From: Numida meleagris
Taxonomy: Eukaryota > Chordata > Aves > Galliformes > Numididae
Reading direction: 5' to 3'
Length of the DNA stretch: 64,000 nucleotides
Assembly (NCBI RefSeq): GCF_002078875.1
Contig: NC_034421.1
Span: forward strand, 7,710,365 to 7,774,364
Shown in pieces: positions 1-11,400 of the stretch. A program made the translations under genes and the position numbers. The notes beneath the pieces are model-generated. The model was not told the origin of the DNA. It saw nothing but the letters and a program-made list of their open reading frames with translations, and did no database searches. How positions within the stretch are numbered: position 1 is the stretch's first letter; each line of letters begins with the position of its first letter.

Positions 1-519
1 ACTCTTGACTTACTCCGTTTCTGCCCTGAAGCAAAGGGAACGGTGGAATGTCAGTGCCATTTACTGACGCCAGTTGGCGAGTTTTGTTAAACACTGGTGA
101 GAGCTCTTTGAGGCTGCTGTGGAGCCAAGGTTTACGGAGTCTGTCTCCATTCTCAGCTTTGTTATTTTCTTTGATCAAGCGTGGTAACAGGCAGTGTAAA
201 TACAAAACAGCCCCAGAGCGGTGCTCTGAGGTGTTGTATGAAAGGTACTGGGCAGTATTCAGAATGTGTTATTTCACCTGTATGCTAAACTAAGGGGTTC
301 CATAGCAGACTGTAGCAAAATGAATGAATAAATGGTGCGGGAGGAGCACAGAGCGAGCGCATCCAGCTCCGCTCAGAGGCCGGTGTGATCTGTGGGTAAG
401 CTGACTGCTGTTTAGGATCTGAAGGAGAGCTGCTCTGAAAACACCCGACTGTTACAGAAGAGTAGCCGTGTGAGTACGTGGCAGTTCTCTGTGTAACGGA
501 ATAAAACGCCCTGTTCTCC
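1..519. other. Upstream flank of UQCC4, no gene recognised
   Basis: Moderately AT-rich sequence before the first promoter. The short open frames here have no recognisable domain and look like chance. In human, CCDC154 and CLCN7 lie beyond UQCC4 on this side, so the flank could hold distal regulatory DNA of a neighbour, but nothing in the sequence shows this. Confidence 0.4.
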
Positions 520-738
520 CCTAACCTGCGGAAACGTTCTTGTGGAAGCCGGCGGCACCCGGCACGGCCTCCGCGGTGCCGCTTCCCCCCGCTGCCACCT
601 CCCACGCGCCCCCGCTTCCGGCCGTTGCCTCTCGGCAGCGCTCGAGCGCCCCCCTGAGGCCGACTCGCGCATGCTCACCGCGTGCGGCGCCGAGGTCGCA
701 CTTCCGCTTCCGGGCGGCGCGGGGAGGAGAGCGGAGCA
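520..738 (+). promoter_or_regulatory. UQCC4: UQCC4 CpG-island promoter with ETS/GABP-like and NRF1-like sites
   Basis: GC- and CpG-rich, with no TATA box near the start codon. Core ETS motifs (CTTCCG) appear at about 614-622 and as a close pair at 699-713 (CACTTCCGCTTCCGG). A one-mismatch NRF1-type palindrome, CGCGCATGCTCA, lies at 666-677. GABP (NRF-2) and NRF1 are the standard regulators of nuclear genes for respiratory proteins, so the combination suits the gene that follows. The CpG richness continues through the coding exons to about 1 kb. Confidence 0.6.
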
Positions 739-764
739 ATGAGTTGGGCGCGGGCCGGCTGGCG
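739..764 (+). CDS. UQCC4: UQCC4 coding exon 1
   Basis: Only 26 coding bases, giving MSWARAGW plus a split arginine codon. It is followed by a GC-rich 72-base intron (765-836), short but usable. No homology search could find so short an exon alone; the call rests on the splice sites and the reading frame. Confidence 0.75.
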
Positions 765-1191
765 GTGAGGCGGAGGGCGCGGCGCAGGGGACTGGGCGCC
801 GGCAGTCCCGCACCTCTGACTCGCGTGTCTTTGCAGGGCGCGGTGCACCTTGCGCCTGCCCGGCCCCCGGAGGTGGCTGGCGGGGCGGCGGGGGCCTGAG
901 GGCGCAGCGCGCGCCGATCCAGAGGGCGAGGGAGCCATCCCCTTCTCTGCCAGCAAGGCCAGCCCGCGGGTGTGGAGCGTCAGCCAGTCTATGGGGAGTG
1001 ACTACCAGAGGCCGTGGGTGAAGGTGCTGCCTCTCAGCCTGCTGTGCAGCGGGCTGTTGCTGTGGTGCGCGTTTCGGGAAAAAACGGAGATTGACGAGCG
1101 ACTGGAAGCCATATTCTCTGGTCAGATCGTGGACCCTTTTGATGCGGCACAGCAAAGCAATGCGCCTTCGCAGCTACAGAAGGAGAGATGA
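739..1191 (+). CDS. UQCC4: Ubiquinol-cytochrome c reductase complex assembly factor 4 (CCSMST1/C16orf91)
   Basis: Two exons join in frame: 739-764 and 837-1191. The donor is CG|GTGAGG and the acceptor TTTGCAG|G. The product is 126 residues; the human protein is about 132. The N-terminus is rich in Arg, Ala and Trp and lacks acidic residues until about residue 30, as expected of a mitochondrial presequence. The conserved core follows: FSASKASPRVWSV at about 45-57, QRPWVKVLPLS at about 66-76, then one hydrophobic segment at about 72-88 and a charged tail. The human protein shows the same FSSSKA, RWSV and QRPWWKVLPLS blocks (from memory). The family assists maturation of respiratory complex III at the mitochondrial inner membrane. 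The start was chosen because exon 1 supplies an ATG in good context (G at -3) and the splice restores the frame; exon 2 alone has no suitable ATG. The gene lies tandem with and 1.2 kb before UNKL, as in human. Confidence 0.88.
837..1191 (+). CDS. UQCC4: UQCC4 coding exon 2
   Basis: Carries the rest of the protein, including the transmembrane segment and TGA stop at 1189-1191. The reading frame enters from the acceptor at 835-836 with the third base of the split arginine codon. Confidence 0.87.
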
Positions 1192-1511
1192 TGAGCACAG
1201 CCGTGGTGAAGGAGCTGCCGAAGGTTCGCTGGTGTTCAGCTGGTTAAAGGCTGCTCTGACACTTGATTTGGAAAATGTGTTCTTCCGTCCTACCACCAGC
1301 CTTATCTTGCAAGCGGGATTTATTTATCTTGCTGCTTTTTTTTTTTGTTTGTATTTACTTAGTAACTTACAGTGAAAGCAGAAGGACTAGTCCTTTCCTG
1401 CATTGCATGGCAGGGATGGACAGCATGGGTTGCAAACCATCTTGTGTTTGTAGATCTATTGTGTTCGGCTCTTTTTTTTCCATGGATGGTTTTTTCTTGG
1501 TTGCACAGTGT

Positions 1512-1517
1512 ATTAAA
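1512..1517 (+). promoter_or_regulatory. UQCC4: Candidate UQCC4 poly(A) signal (ATTAAA)
   Basis: ATTAAA lies about 320 bases after the UQCC4 stop and is followed by a T/G-rich stretch. An alternative AATAAA at 2064-2069 would give a longer 3' UTR ending just before the UNKL promoter. The sequence cannot decide between them. Confidence 0.35.
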
Positions 1518-2199
1518 ATGTCAAAGCTGTAAGTCTGTAACTTGGTTGCTGAAGGTGACCTTCAGCTGACACTTTGCTAGTCATGGAGTGCATTCACATA
1601 ATACTGAGCACAACTCTATTAATGTATGATTGATTAATGTTCGGATTACTTTGTAATTCTACTAAATAATGCAGAGTTTACTTAATGCATAATTAGTGCT
1701 TGTTTTTTGCAGCATAATTTAGACGTGTTTTGCAGGAACTCTTAAGTGATTGGCCTGCATCGTGTGGGGGAGGGAACTCCTATTTTTGCAGAACAGCAGA
1801 GTATCTAATTTTTCTTCTGGATTTTCAGACACTCAAAACTTGTCCATGCTGGAGACTTGCCCGGGAGAGGAAGGAAAAACCACTGGTGTGACTTAGTTCT
1901 CTTTCAAGTTAGATGTATATTTTTTTTAGGCTTTCATCTGTAAAGATGTGAAGCTTCTTGAAGGCCTTCATTAAAAATCAAACAGAAATCCCTACAGCAC
2001 AGCAGCAGGGGGTAATGCCCAGTAACTGAGCAGAGGACTACCAAGCACTACGTTGTCAAAGGAAATAAAGGGTTCACCTTTTGGGTGTGCGATGTGGTAC
2101 GTGACTTAAAGATTCTCTGTAAAGCTTTTCAGCTGCTTGGGAACTTAAAAATGACGGTCTGCAGCGTTTTGTCGGTAAAAGCACAGCTTGGGGCTGCCG
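1518..2199. other. UQCC4-UNKL intergenic spacer
   Basis: AT-rich spacer, possibly partly transcribed as an extended UQCC4 3' UTR. I see no open frame or repeat that can be supported. Confidence 0.4.
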
Positions 2200-2390
2200 G
2201 CTCGCAGGGGCCGCGCGTTGTTCCCAGAACGCGCCTGCTGCCAGGAGGTCGCGGCGCGGCTGTCGCACGGGCACGCGCACCGCTTGCAGGAGCGCGCGGC
2301 CGCTGGGGGCGGGGGCGGGGTGGGCGGGGCCGCCCGCTGAGGGGAGGAGCCGGTCGTGCCGCGCATGCGCAGTCCCCGCCGCTCGGGACG
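2200..2390 (+). promoter_or_regulatory. UNKL: UNKL CpG-island promoter with NRF1 palindrome
   Basis: GC-rich, with GGGGCGGGG/GGGCGGGGC Sp/KLF boxes at about 2305-2330 and a perfect NRF1 consensus, CGCGCATGCGCA, at 2360-2371, about 20 bases before the UNKL ATG. A palindrome this close to the coding start suggests transcription starts at or just after it, giving a very short 5' UTR. The CpG-rich zone runs on through exon 1 into intron 1 to about 2.85 kb. Confidence 0.65.
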
Positions 2391-2470
2391 ATGCCGTCCG
2401 TTTCGAAAGCGGTGTCGCGGGGCGGAGGGTCTGGCGGGACCCCGCAGACCGAGCAGCCGACGCATTATAC
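2391..2470 (+). CDS. UNKL: UNKL coding exon 1 (N-terminus)
   Basis: Encodes MPSVSKAVSRGGG through THY plus two bases of a Thr codon; A at -3 of the ATG. The donor is AC|GTAGGT. Intron 1 (2471-4090) begins in the CpG island, then holds a CR1 fragment near 3.4 kb and otherwise AT-rich sequence. An out-of-frame ATG at 2365 would overlap this start if transcription began upstream of the NRF1 site. Confidence 0.9.
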
Positions 2471-5400
2471 GTAGGTACCGCGTTCTAGAGGCGTCCTGCT
2501 TCGCGGAGCCCGGCGCTGCGCGGGGAGGGCCCCGGGCTCCGAGGCGCTGGGCCTGGCCGTGCTCCAGGCCTGCTCCGCGCGGCCTCCTGCTCCGGCGCCG
2601 GGCTGTGGGGTTGGCGGCCGGCCCTGGCCACGGCGGGCCTCGCTCCGCTTCTTTCCCGGCTCCGGCCGCTGCGGGGAGGAGGCCCGCTTACGTGTAGGCC
2701 GGATAGAGGCGGCCCGGGCGCGGGATGCCGTTGTGGTGTTACTGGCATCTCTGCTCGCGTAGCACCGTGCGCTCCCCGCAAACGCAGAGCAGTTCAGCGC
2801 CGAGTGCTGCCGTGCCCTGTCCCCAGCACGCCAAGAACGCGGCCGCTTGCCTGGATCCTGCTACACCCCCCGACTTTGGTCACCTGAAAGTTCTGCTCCC
2901 GTTCTTTTCCCGTAGTCCAAATCAGCTTAAAGATTCTTATCAAAACTTAAAGACACACTTTGTAACTGTATGCCATTACATCCTCCATTACATCTGTCTG
3001 CGTGGCTGAGAACTTAGAGATGCCCTTTATTCTCGCCAGTCCTTTCCTTGCCCGATACCTTCCGTCCCCTGTACCTGGTAGACATGCTGCACCCTTCTTG
3101 AGACCTCTGGGAAATCTGAGGTTCTTCTCTGAAGTCCCCAAGTACTCCTTCCTATGCAAGTACTTTGTAATCCTTGAGATGTAACGAACCTGTTAAACTG
3201 GCTGATAGATATATAAACTGAGACAGGAAGGAGTGCTGTCTTGCATCCTTTGATAAATAGCACAGTATTGCCCAGTCTGGCATGATCTTGGTACGCTGTG
3301 AAAAGGCACCAAGTTCCTAAATAGCTTCTGTGCTCGAAATGTCCATGACGGACTGTCCTACTTGCTTTGATTCTATGTTTCTATCAGCCTGATCCAGCTG
3401 TAGATGTCCCTGTTCTTTGCGGGAGAGTTGGGCTAGATGACCTAGAAGGGTCCCTTCCAACTCAAACAGTTCTATGATTCTACTCCTAAATAACCTTCAA
3501 AGAGACATTCAGATTGTCTCAGTGCAAACCTAACGCCCCCTAAAATAAGTTTGCTGAAGTCTGTCTCAGAGCCCCTGATAACCTTCTTAAACAACTTTCA
3601 ATCCTCTAGCTTTCTGCATAGGGTGCCCACATTCTGGGATTATTGTGATTAAGCGCCCAGTTAAGCTGTGTGTGCTTTTTAGCTAAAATAGCCTTCATTG
3701 TTGTGTGGCAGCAAGCTGTATGAATGCTTATTCAGGTACCTTTATGCATTTATAATCGCTGTTTAGTGGTTACGTAGGGCAAAGTTCTGAATACTGTGTT
3801 TTTTAAATTTGTTTCTTTGATTTTAGCTCAATTACATAGCACAGAATAATTTACCAGACATTCTGCTGTGTTTTGTTTGTAATGCATCTGTCATCAGAAA
3901 TAAAGTCACTCATTCAGAAGTATTCATTCAGCTGTTAAATGGTTAATTATGCATAGGAGCTAAAGCAGTGTGCAGGTACATTTGTAAAATATTTTATGGG
4001 CTAAATGCACTGAATTGTCCAGTGCCCTGTTAGTACTGTAAAAATGTGCCTCCGATAAGATAAACTTGTAACACAGTTTAATTTTTTTAGGTATCTAAAG
4101 GAATTTAGGACAGAGCAGTGCCCTCTATTTTTGCAGCACAAGTGTACCCAGCACAGACCATTTACCTGTTTTCATTGGCATTTCCTAAATCAGCGTCGTC
4201 GTAGACCTATACGAAGGCGTGATGGAACTTTTAACTACAGTCCCGATGTTTATTGTACAAAATATGATGAGACTACAGGAATCTGCCCAGATGGAGATGA
4301 GTAAGTGATTTCTTTTGGTCCCTAGGTATTTAGAGTATTGATGACTTTACAGAAATGTATTAACTTTTTCTTAGAAAAAATGGTTGATAGGATCCTGCAG
4401 TTTGACTGAGAAAACTTTCTGCAAGTGGTTTGTCAATTTTTGGCACATACGCTTTTATATAAGCATGTGTTCTTTAGGCTGTCATGGAGTTAGAGCTGTG
4501 ATATTGTTTTGTAACCATTTTGAAAGCAGAATGTAAGAAATGTATTTTCTAGTATTGTTCCTGTTGTCCCTGCGCATTTTTTTGGCAGTCGTGCTGCGAT
4601 AATTTCCTGACAGTTTTGAAATTGTATGTGCAAACTGCATTGTGTAGAGGCTGATGGGCTGTAGAGGAGGTGGACTGTTCTGTGATGCCTCAGCAGAGAG
4701 GAAAAAAAGGAAGGAGTTCATTTGTCAGTTATCCAGCTAGACCATTAGAGTTTCCATTTCCATGGACACGTGTCTCTTCTAGGCGAAGGCTGCAGAGGAC
4801 GTGGGGAGGGTGTTATTCTGTGCCACACCCTGAGTCTTTTGATGCAGTTTCTTTTTACTGTAGGGTGGGAGAAAGTAATTTTTGGAGAGAAGTATTTTTT
4901 TAAACCCACCAGTGACCAAAATTAATTACACTGAAGTAAACTGGGGGAGAACAGTCATGTCTGTATATGCTTTTTTTTGTTGTTGGTTTTTTTTCCCATT
5001 TGTTTACAACTGATAGTTGGAAGTATAATCCATACATGATGTTAGTGACTCAGAGTTCAGACCAGGCTTCACATAGTTGTGTCTTGAAAATGGTTAGTAT
5101 ACCTACAAAGACTTAATGCTGATACAAGAACTTTTCTCTTACTTTTCCTAGAGAAGTCAATTTAAGTTTGCTTTCAGCTTGTTCAAGAGGTTCCGTGCCA
5201 ATCAGGATCAGGCAGAAAAAACCATCATGGTGCCTCAAGTACCCCTTGACTGTAGATAAGTGTAGCATAAATAAATAAATAAACAATTTTCTTGTAGTGA
5301 GGAAATGCTCTAAGCTTGAATCAATACGGAAGGTGTCATTTCTTAGTTTGGGTGCTGTTGCTTTCTTACATGGTGCTTACTGTATTTATTACAAATATCT

Positions 5401-8400
5401 TTGTAAGCTAGCCTAATATAAATTCTTGTAATTTTAACAGAGACTAAGAAGTAGATTAACATTTTTTCATTTTTAAGCTGATCTGTCATGATAATTTGTG
5501 AGAATTTCTGTTTGAAGAATCCTCCAAAGTTTGTTATGAGTTAATAAGAGAGAGAGAGCGTAATTCAGAGTTGAGTGTTTAAAAATAAAGCAAGGCTTAA
5601 ACTTTCCTCTTTCTGTGATATAGTTGCCCTTACCTACATCGAACAACAGGAGATACAGAAAGGAAATACCATCTCAGATATTACAAGACTGGAACATGCA
5701 TTCATGAAACAGATGCCCGGGGTCACTGCGTGAAGAATGGAATTCACTGTGCCTTTGCTCATGGGCCGCATGACCTTAGACCTCCAGTGTATGATATAAG
5801 GTAGTCTGTATTTCAGATTCTGCAGCCTGTTTAGCAGGAAATACCATCTCTGTTACAACTAGACACCAGCAAATGTAGTGTGCTTTGCGTGAAAAACATG
5901 ATTTCATCTGTAACTGCAAAATATAAGAATGCATTTTCCTGTGCATCAAGATAGCAGATCTAAGCATGCTAGGAAATACAAATACTAGCATTTTGTAACT
6001 TGCAGTTTGAAGAGCCATGTATGTAATTCTTATGACCAGTGAAAGAATAGATATTCTGCCCTTTGTCATGTATGCCTTGTAAATTTGTGTGTGATCTTTA
6101 CATTTACAAATTAATAATTGTTAAGCCATCTTTCAGGTTCTGAACTTGTGTTTGACATTTTGCTTTCTGCCATTGATTTTTTTTCCATGTATATAATATT
6201 GGTGTTATTTTCTGCCTCTCTAATGTGTGAGCAAGTTGCTGTCAAAAGAAGTTGCTTAGTGAGTCATGTTAGTGGCACAAATGAGTTTTAGTTGTGGCCT
6301 AAACTGAGTGATAAGCATGTTGTTAAGAGGTATTATATGAAGAGGAGCAGAAGAGGAGCTTTTGTTACAGAAAGCAATATGTGTACACTTGCTAGCAAAG
6401 GATAGCAATTATTAGTGAGCTTTGAAGCCTTGGAGGTTGAGAAATATCTCTTTCTGGACAGTGGAAGAGCATTCTGGGGAGATATCATTATATACCACTA
6501 TATACTTGCCCTATTCTTACACACTTCCCTTGGCATCTGCTGTTGGCCACTGTTAGAGACAGGATTTTTAGAATCCTTAGAAGAAACCTTCACCTGAGCT
6601 GGTGTGGCGGCAGTGTTATATTATCTCTCTTGTTAACCATTATTCCCAACCATACATTGGGACGTTATAGCTCCCGCTTCAACTTACTGTTCTACAGTGA
6701 TTTCAGTAAGATTAGTGCCTTTGTAGTAGTTTCAAAATTGTTCCATCCAAAATCCATCCTTTGCCACAGAATTCACTGCTGCATTGCCTGTTCAGTTATG
6801 CAGAGCTTTTCTTTGCAGAAGACACTTCCATCACATAGCTGATGCTTCATCTGCAAGACTTCGGCCCACTTTCTTGTTTTTTTTTTCTTTTTTTAGCTCT
6901 CTTCATTCAGTATATGCAATATGATGCCATGTCAGGCAGAATATAGAATACTCTATCTTCGTAAACTTTTAGAATTAGAGGACAGGACATATGAGGAGGA
7001 GCTGAAGTTGCTTGGTTTGTTCAGCCTAGGGAAGACCAAGGGGAGAACTCATGGTGGCCTTCAGCATCCTCATGAGGGGACCAGAGGGGCAGGGGCTGAT
7101 CTTTTCTCTTTGGTGATCAGCAGCTGGACCCAAGGGAAGGACATGAAGCTGTATCAGGGCAGATTTAGACTGGATGTTAGGATCATCGTGGGTCCCTTCC
7201 AACGCAAGATATTCTATAATTGTGTAATGTATTAGAATGAGGAACCAATGTACGGCAGTACTGAAACCAAGCTCTGTTCTCTAAGTGTTACACCGTTGTT
7301 TAGTGGCGACTGGCTGCATACAGAGCTGAAGATGCTCATAAATAGGAGTCTATATTTTAACAGCTTGAACCTAAAGTAGGCTTTAGTGTTTGTGAAAAAT
7401 GGTCATATGCCATTGCTTCTCCTTATTTCAAACATCCAGCATTCGTAAGGAAGTCCAAACAGTCTTTAGTGATAGTTTTGCTCTGATATGGCCACTGATA
7501 TTAGGGTTTTTCACTGCAAGCGGAGCAAAGTTATAGTCAAATCCTTGACAGAGACATTAATTTTATTTCACCTAAGAGCCTTGTTCTACTCACCTCTACC
7601 TTGAAGAAAAAGCATTCTTTGGGATCAGTATCTGTTTTCCTTCCTGCACATTCCTTGACTCTATAAAAGATATATTTTGTTAGTTTAAAAGGTTCTTGTC
7701 TTGTCCTTGAGTTTGTTGTGCTTTCCTGTCCTCTTAGAGATTTTATTTTTCTTGGAAGTTACTAGGGAGGCGGGAAGTTCTTGAAATGATATGTAAATTA
7801 TATAATAATTATTTCTATTGTCAAACATCAAGTTTCTCTTCAGAAATTCTTGGAGTAGGAGTATTTTGGAATAGAAGATAAGCTCCTGGAGTATCTGTGC
7901 CTACATAAAGCAGTGCCAGTTGAAAGTGGGGGCTTTTGATTCTCATGGATATGGAGTATTGTAGATCCGCCTGTGGTGATTGGTTCCTCACCTTATTTCT
8001 CCATTGCTTCAAAGTCTGCCTAATACAGTTATGCTATAGTATCTGTCTCTTTTTTTTTAATTTTTAAATCAGTTTTACTGATTTGTCATTGTTGAATCTC
8101 TTTACAGCTTGATTTTGTAAAACGGATGTATTAAAATTGTCTCAGGTTTTTGCTAGAGGTTTCTTAGCACTAACGCATCAAGTTTTAGTTAAGTAGTGGT
8201 CATTCTGGTAGTTCACCAAGCTTGCATTGCTTACTTGAAAAAGAGTTATAAATATTTGCAGAAAAGATACTCCACACAATGATTATCATTTGCTACTTGA
8301 TCTTCCAATTGTCCTGATGTACTTTTCTTGCAAAATGGTACAGTGAGCCAAAAGTACTTTCTGAATATTAGTAATGAATAACATGTACAGAATGTCAGCA

Positions 8401-11400
8401 TCTCAGCACACTGAGGTACATGCCGGTACAAACATTGGCCGTATACGTAATGCCAGCATTCCTTCACATGTTCTCTTTGATTAGTCTGATGTGGTTATAC
8501 CTTATGACCATTTGCCTGCTTTTTTAATCCAATTTAGATTTGTTAGAATCTAGATTAAATGATAAAATTTTGATAGGACAAGATTTTTTGTAGGACATAT
8601 AGGGTTACTGTAGCTATACAGTTTTGCAGTGTTATTTTCTTTCCCCATTCCAGAGAACTTCAGGCACAGGAAACTTTACAGAATGGGCAGCTAGGATGTG
8701 GTGAAGGCATTCCAGATCTGCAACCAGGGAATTTAGCAAGTCAAGCAATGATTGAGAAGATCCTTAGTGAAGATCCAAGATGGCAGGGTAATGTTACCCT
8801 GTCTCCTTTCTCTGTTTCTTTAATGGTGCTTGATCTAATTTGCTGATACTGGGTTTAAAGATGGGAGATATTCAGAAATAATAGAGTAAAAAATTGGTTT
8901 CTATAAGTAATGTAGATATTTGTGAACAGTTTTGTACAGTCTGTCACATTTATATTGAGATTGTAAATTGAAAATGTTTTTAAATATTTAAATGTCTCAG
9001 CTTAGTTAATACAACTACTGCTAATCTGTGTCAACTGAAGAAATATTCATACTAGTCGGTAGGAGCTCCATCTTGTGCTAAGTAGTAATAATGACCAGAG
9101 TCTTCATTTTTTAAGTCATTAATTGACTAGTTAACAAACGTTTGTTCTTTGCTGAGATTGTCTAATGGGAATGAAGTAGAATGTTAAATAGAAAATTGGA
9201 GGAGAGTAATCAGACTGAGTGTCTTGAAAGCATTACATTAGATTGTATAAAACCAATTGTCTTGGTTTTCTTAAGACTTTCAAGTTTGGTTTTCACTTGC
9301 TTCTTAACACTGCCAAAGATATTAGTATCAGTTGCATATTATTAGAGTTCTTGTCCAGATGTTACTTTAGAAAAGATTGCAGGATACAATTACTTTCAAA
9401 ATTTCGTGTATGGATGGTAACACAGGAAGAGGTGAAGAGGAAGAGGTCTCTAAGGAATGCAGGGAAGATAACTTCATGATATTTGTCCCTGCTGTATTTT
9501 TTTATTATTATTCTGATAGGAGATGAATTCCAGTCATTTAAGTACTAAAATGTATAGACTATAGTTGTCAGCTCTAGATGAAAAAAATACTGGAATATTT
9601 TTGTATAGGAAAGTAAAAAAATTAAGAAAAATACAGCAAAATTAACCAACTACAAGTGTTCTTATTGCATTCTTTGCATAGAAACGGGGTTATGTTGTAT
9701 AATACTGTGTGACTTCTTTCAATCCTACTAAACGTGGTGAGATTGCATATAATTGCTAGAGACTGAAAATAATCATCCAGCTGGTGATTTCAGCTGTATT
9801 TTCCTGAGTTTTAAATTAAACTATTGAAAAGGACTGAAGAAAGTGTAGATTCTGTGTGATTCTCTGATTAGTAATCCGTGCTATTTTAAGGTACACAATT
9901 AATGACTCTTTGAGAATGCTTTTTCAGCTCATTTTCCACAAATTTTGTAGGAATCTTGCAGTATTTGTTTTTGGGAACATCTCAGATTAGAAGGTTTGCT
10001 AAAGTCAAGATACATGATAGTAATTGCTTCTGTTATACCTGAAACCATTTTCCTACCTTAGGAAGGAATTAGGTTGGTTTGCCATGATTTACTCTTCACA
10101 TACTCACGCTGATGATTAGCTAAATTTTACCTTCTAATTTATTTGATTGCTCCGTTGTTTGTCTAACTTTTCCTAGACAGAACCGTGTTTTCCATGTCCT
10201 AATTCCTCCTTACTGGAACCAAAGCTGTAGATAAAGGCGCAGGGGTAGAAAAGAGGCTCTAGAATTTGTCCAGGAAGATTTTAGTGGCTAGTCTTAGTAT
10301 GCCTTGGCATGAAAGAAGTTTTGGTGAAATAAGGACTGTCAGCACTGAGCTTAAGAGAAGATGTAGATATAAAACTTGAAACGGTTTCAGGGTTTGTCTT
10401 ACTAAAACAAGTAGTATTGCTTCAATATATTGAATGGATATAATGAGAATTTCTGGATAGTTTCTGTACCAAGGTTGGTAGTTCTGTATTTGTGTACTTT
10501 ATTATGCAGTTGCTATAGAATATAAATGTGATGGAGATTTCTTTGCATGAAAGTTGGACTTGTATTTCAGAAAATGCTGATCTTATTTAGATTTATAAGA
10601 ATGGACGAGTCTATGATTCCTAACTTTTTTTACAAAACAACATGATTCCTAAGCTAACTCAAAGCACTCAGAATACAAAATTTAGTTGTTTATTTCTCTT
10701 AATTTTTGACCTGTTTACAGACACAAATTTTGTGTTAGCTGGCTACAAGACAGAGCAATGCACAAAGCCACCCAGACTCTGCCGCCAGGGTTACGCGTGT
10801 CCTCACTATCACAATAGTCGAGATAGAAGACGGAATCCCAGAAAATTCAAATACAGGTACATAAATATCTAGAATACACTTTTTGGTCAGTCAAGACAGT
10901 TGTTAATGGACTAGTTTGTTTGGGTTCTTGTGCTATCAATATTCCCAGTGGAATAAAAACATCTCTTTCCCAGTAGCCTTGCTTTTTTTTTTTTTTTTTT
11001 GTGGAAGAAAATCATCTGTTCCGAATGATCAGGCACTTCTGAAGAATAAAACATAAAATGGTAATAATTTTTTTTCTGTTTTTCCTGTGAAGAACGAAAA
11101 CTATTCATTTTTAGCAAAAATCAAGAATCACTTGGTGATGCCTTCTTTGTTGGGAAAAGACCAGTTATAATTTCTGGCTTTCTTCTGTTTTCACTTCTAA
11201 AATTTTCTGTTTCTGAGCACTACTCTTAGGACCAAACTTTAATGCATCTCCTCACTTAGTTTTAGAATGAGCCTTTCATTCTTAAACATTGCTTTCTTCA
11301 TTTGCTTGGTGTTCCACCATGTTGTGTTATAGGTTTTAGAATTGATGGGTTTTGCTTGACAGTCTCAGAACTGTCCATAAATGTCACCAGACAGAAGAAA

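Noticed and set aside
412..1155. 247-codon minus-strand open frame over UQCC4
   Set aside because: Antisense shadow of the UQCC4 coding exons and CpG island; no recognisable domain.
4336..4410. C/D-box snoRNA-like arrangement (TTGATGA ... CTGA) in UNKL intron 2
   Set aside because: The bases outside the boxes cannot form a terminal stem, and no C'/D' pair was clear.
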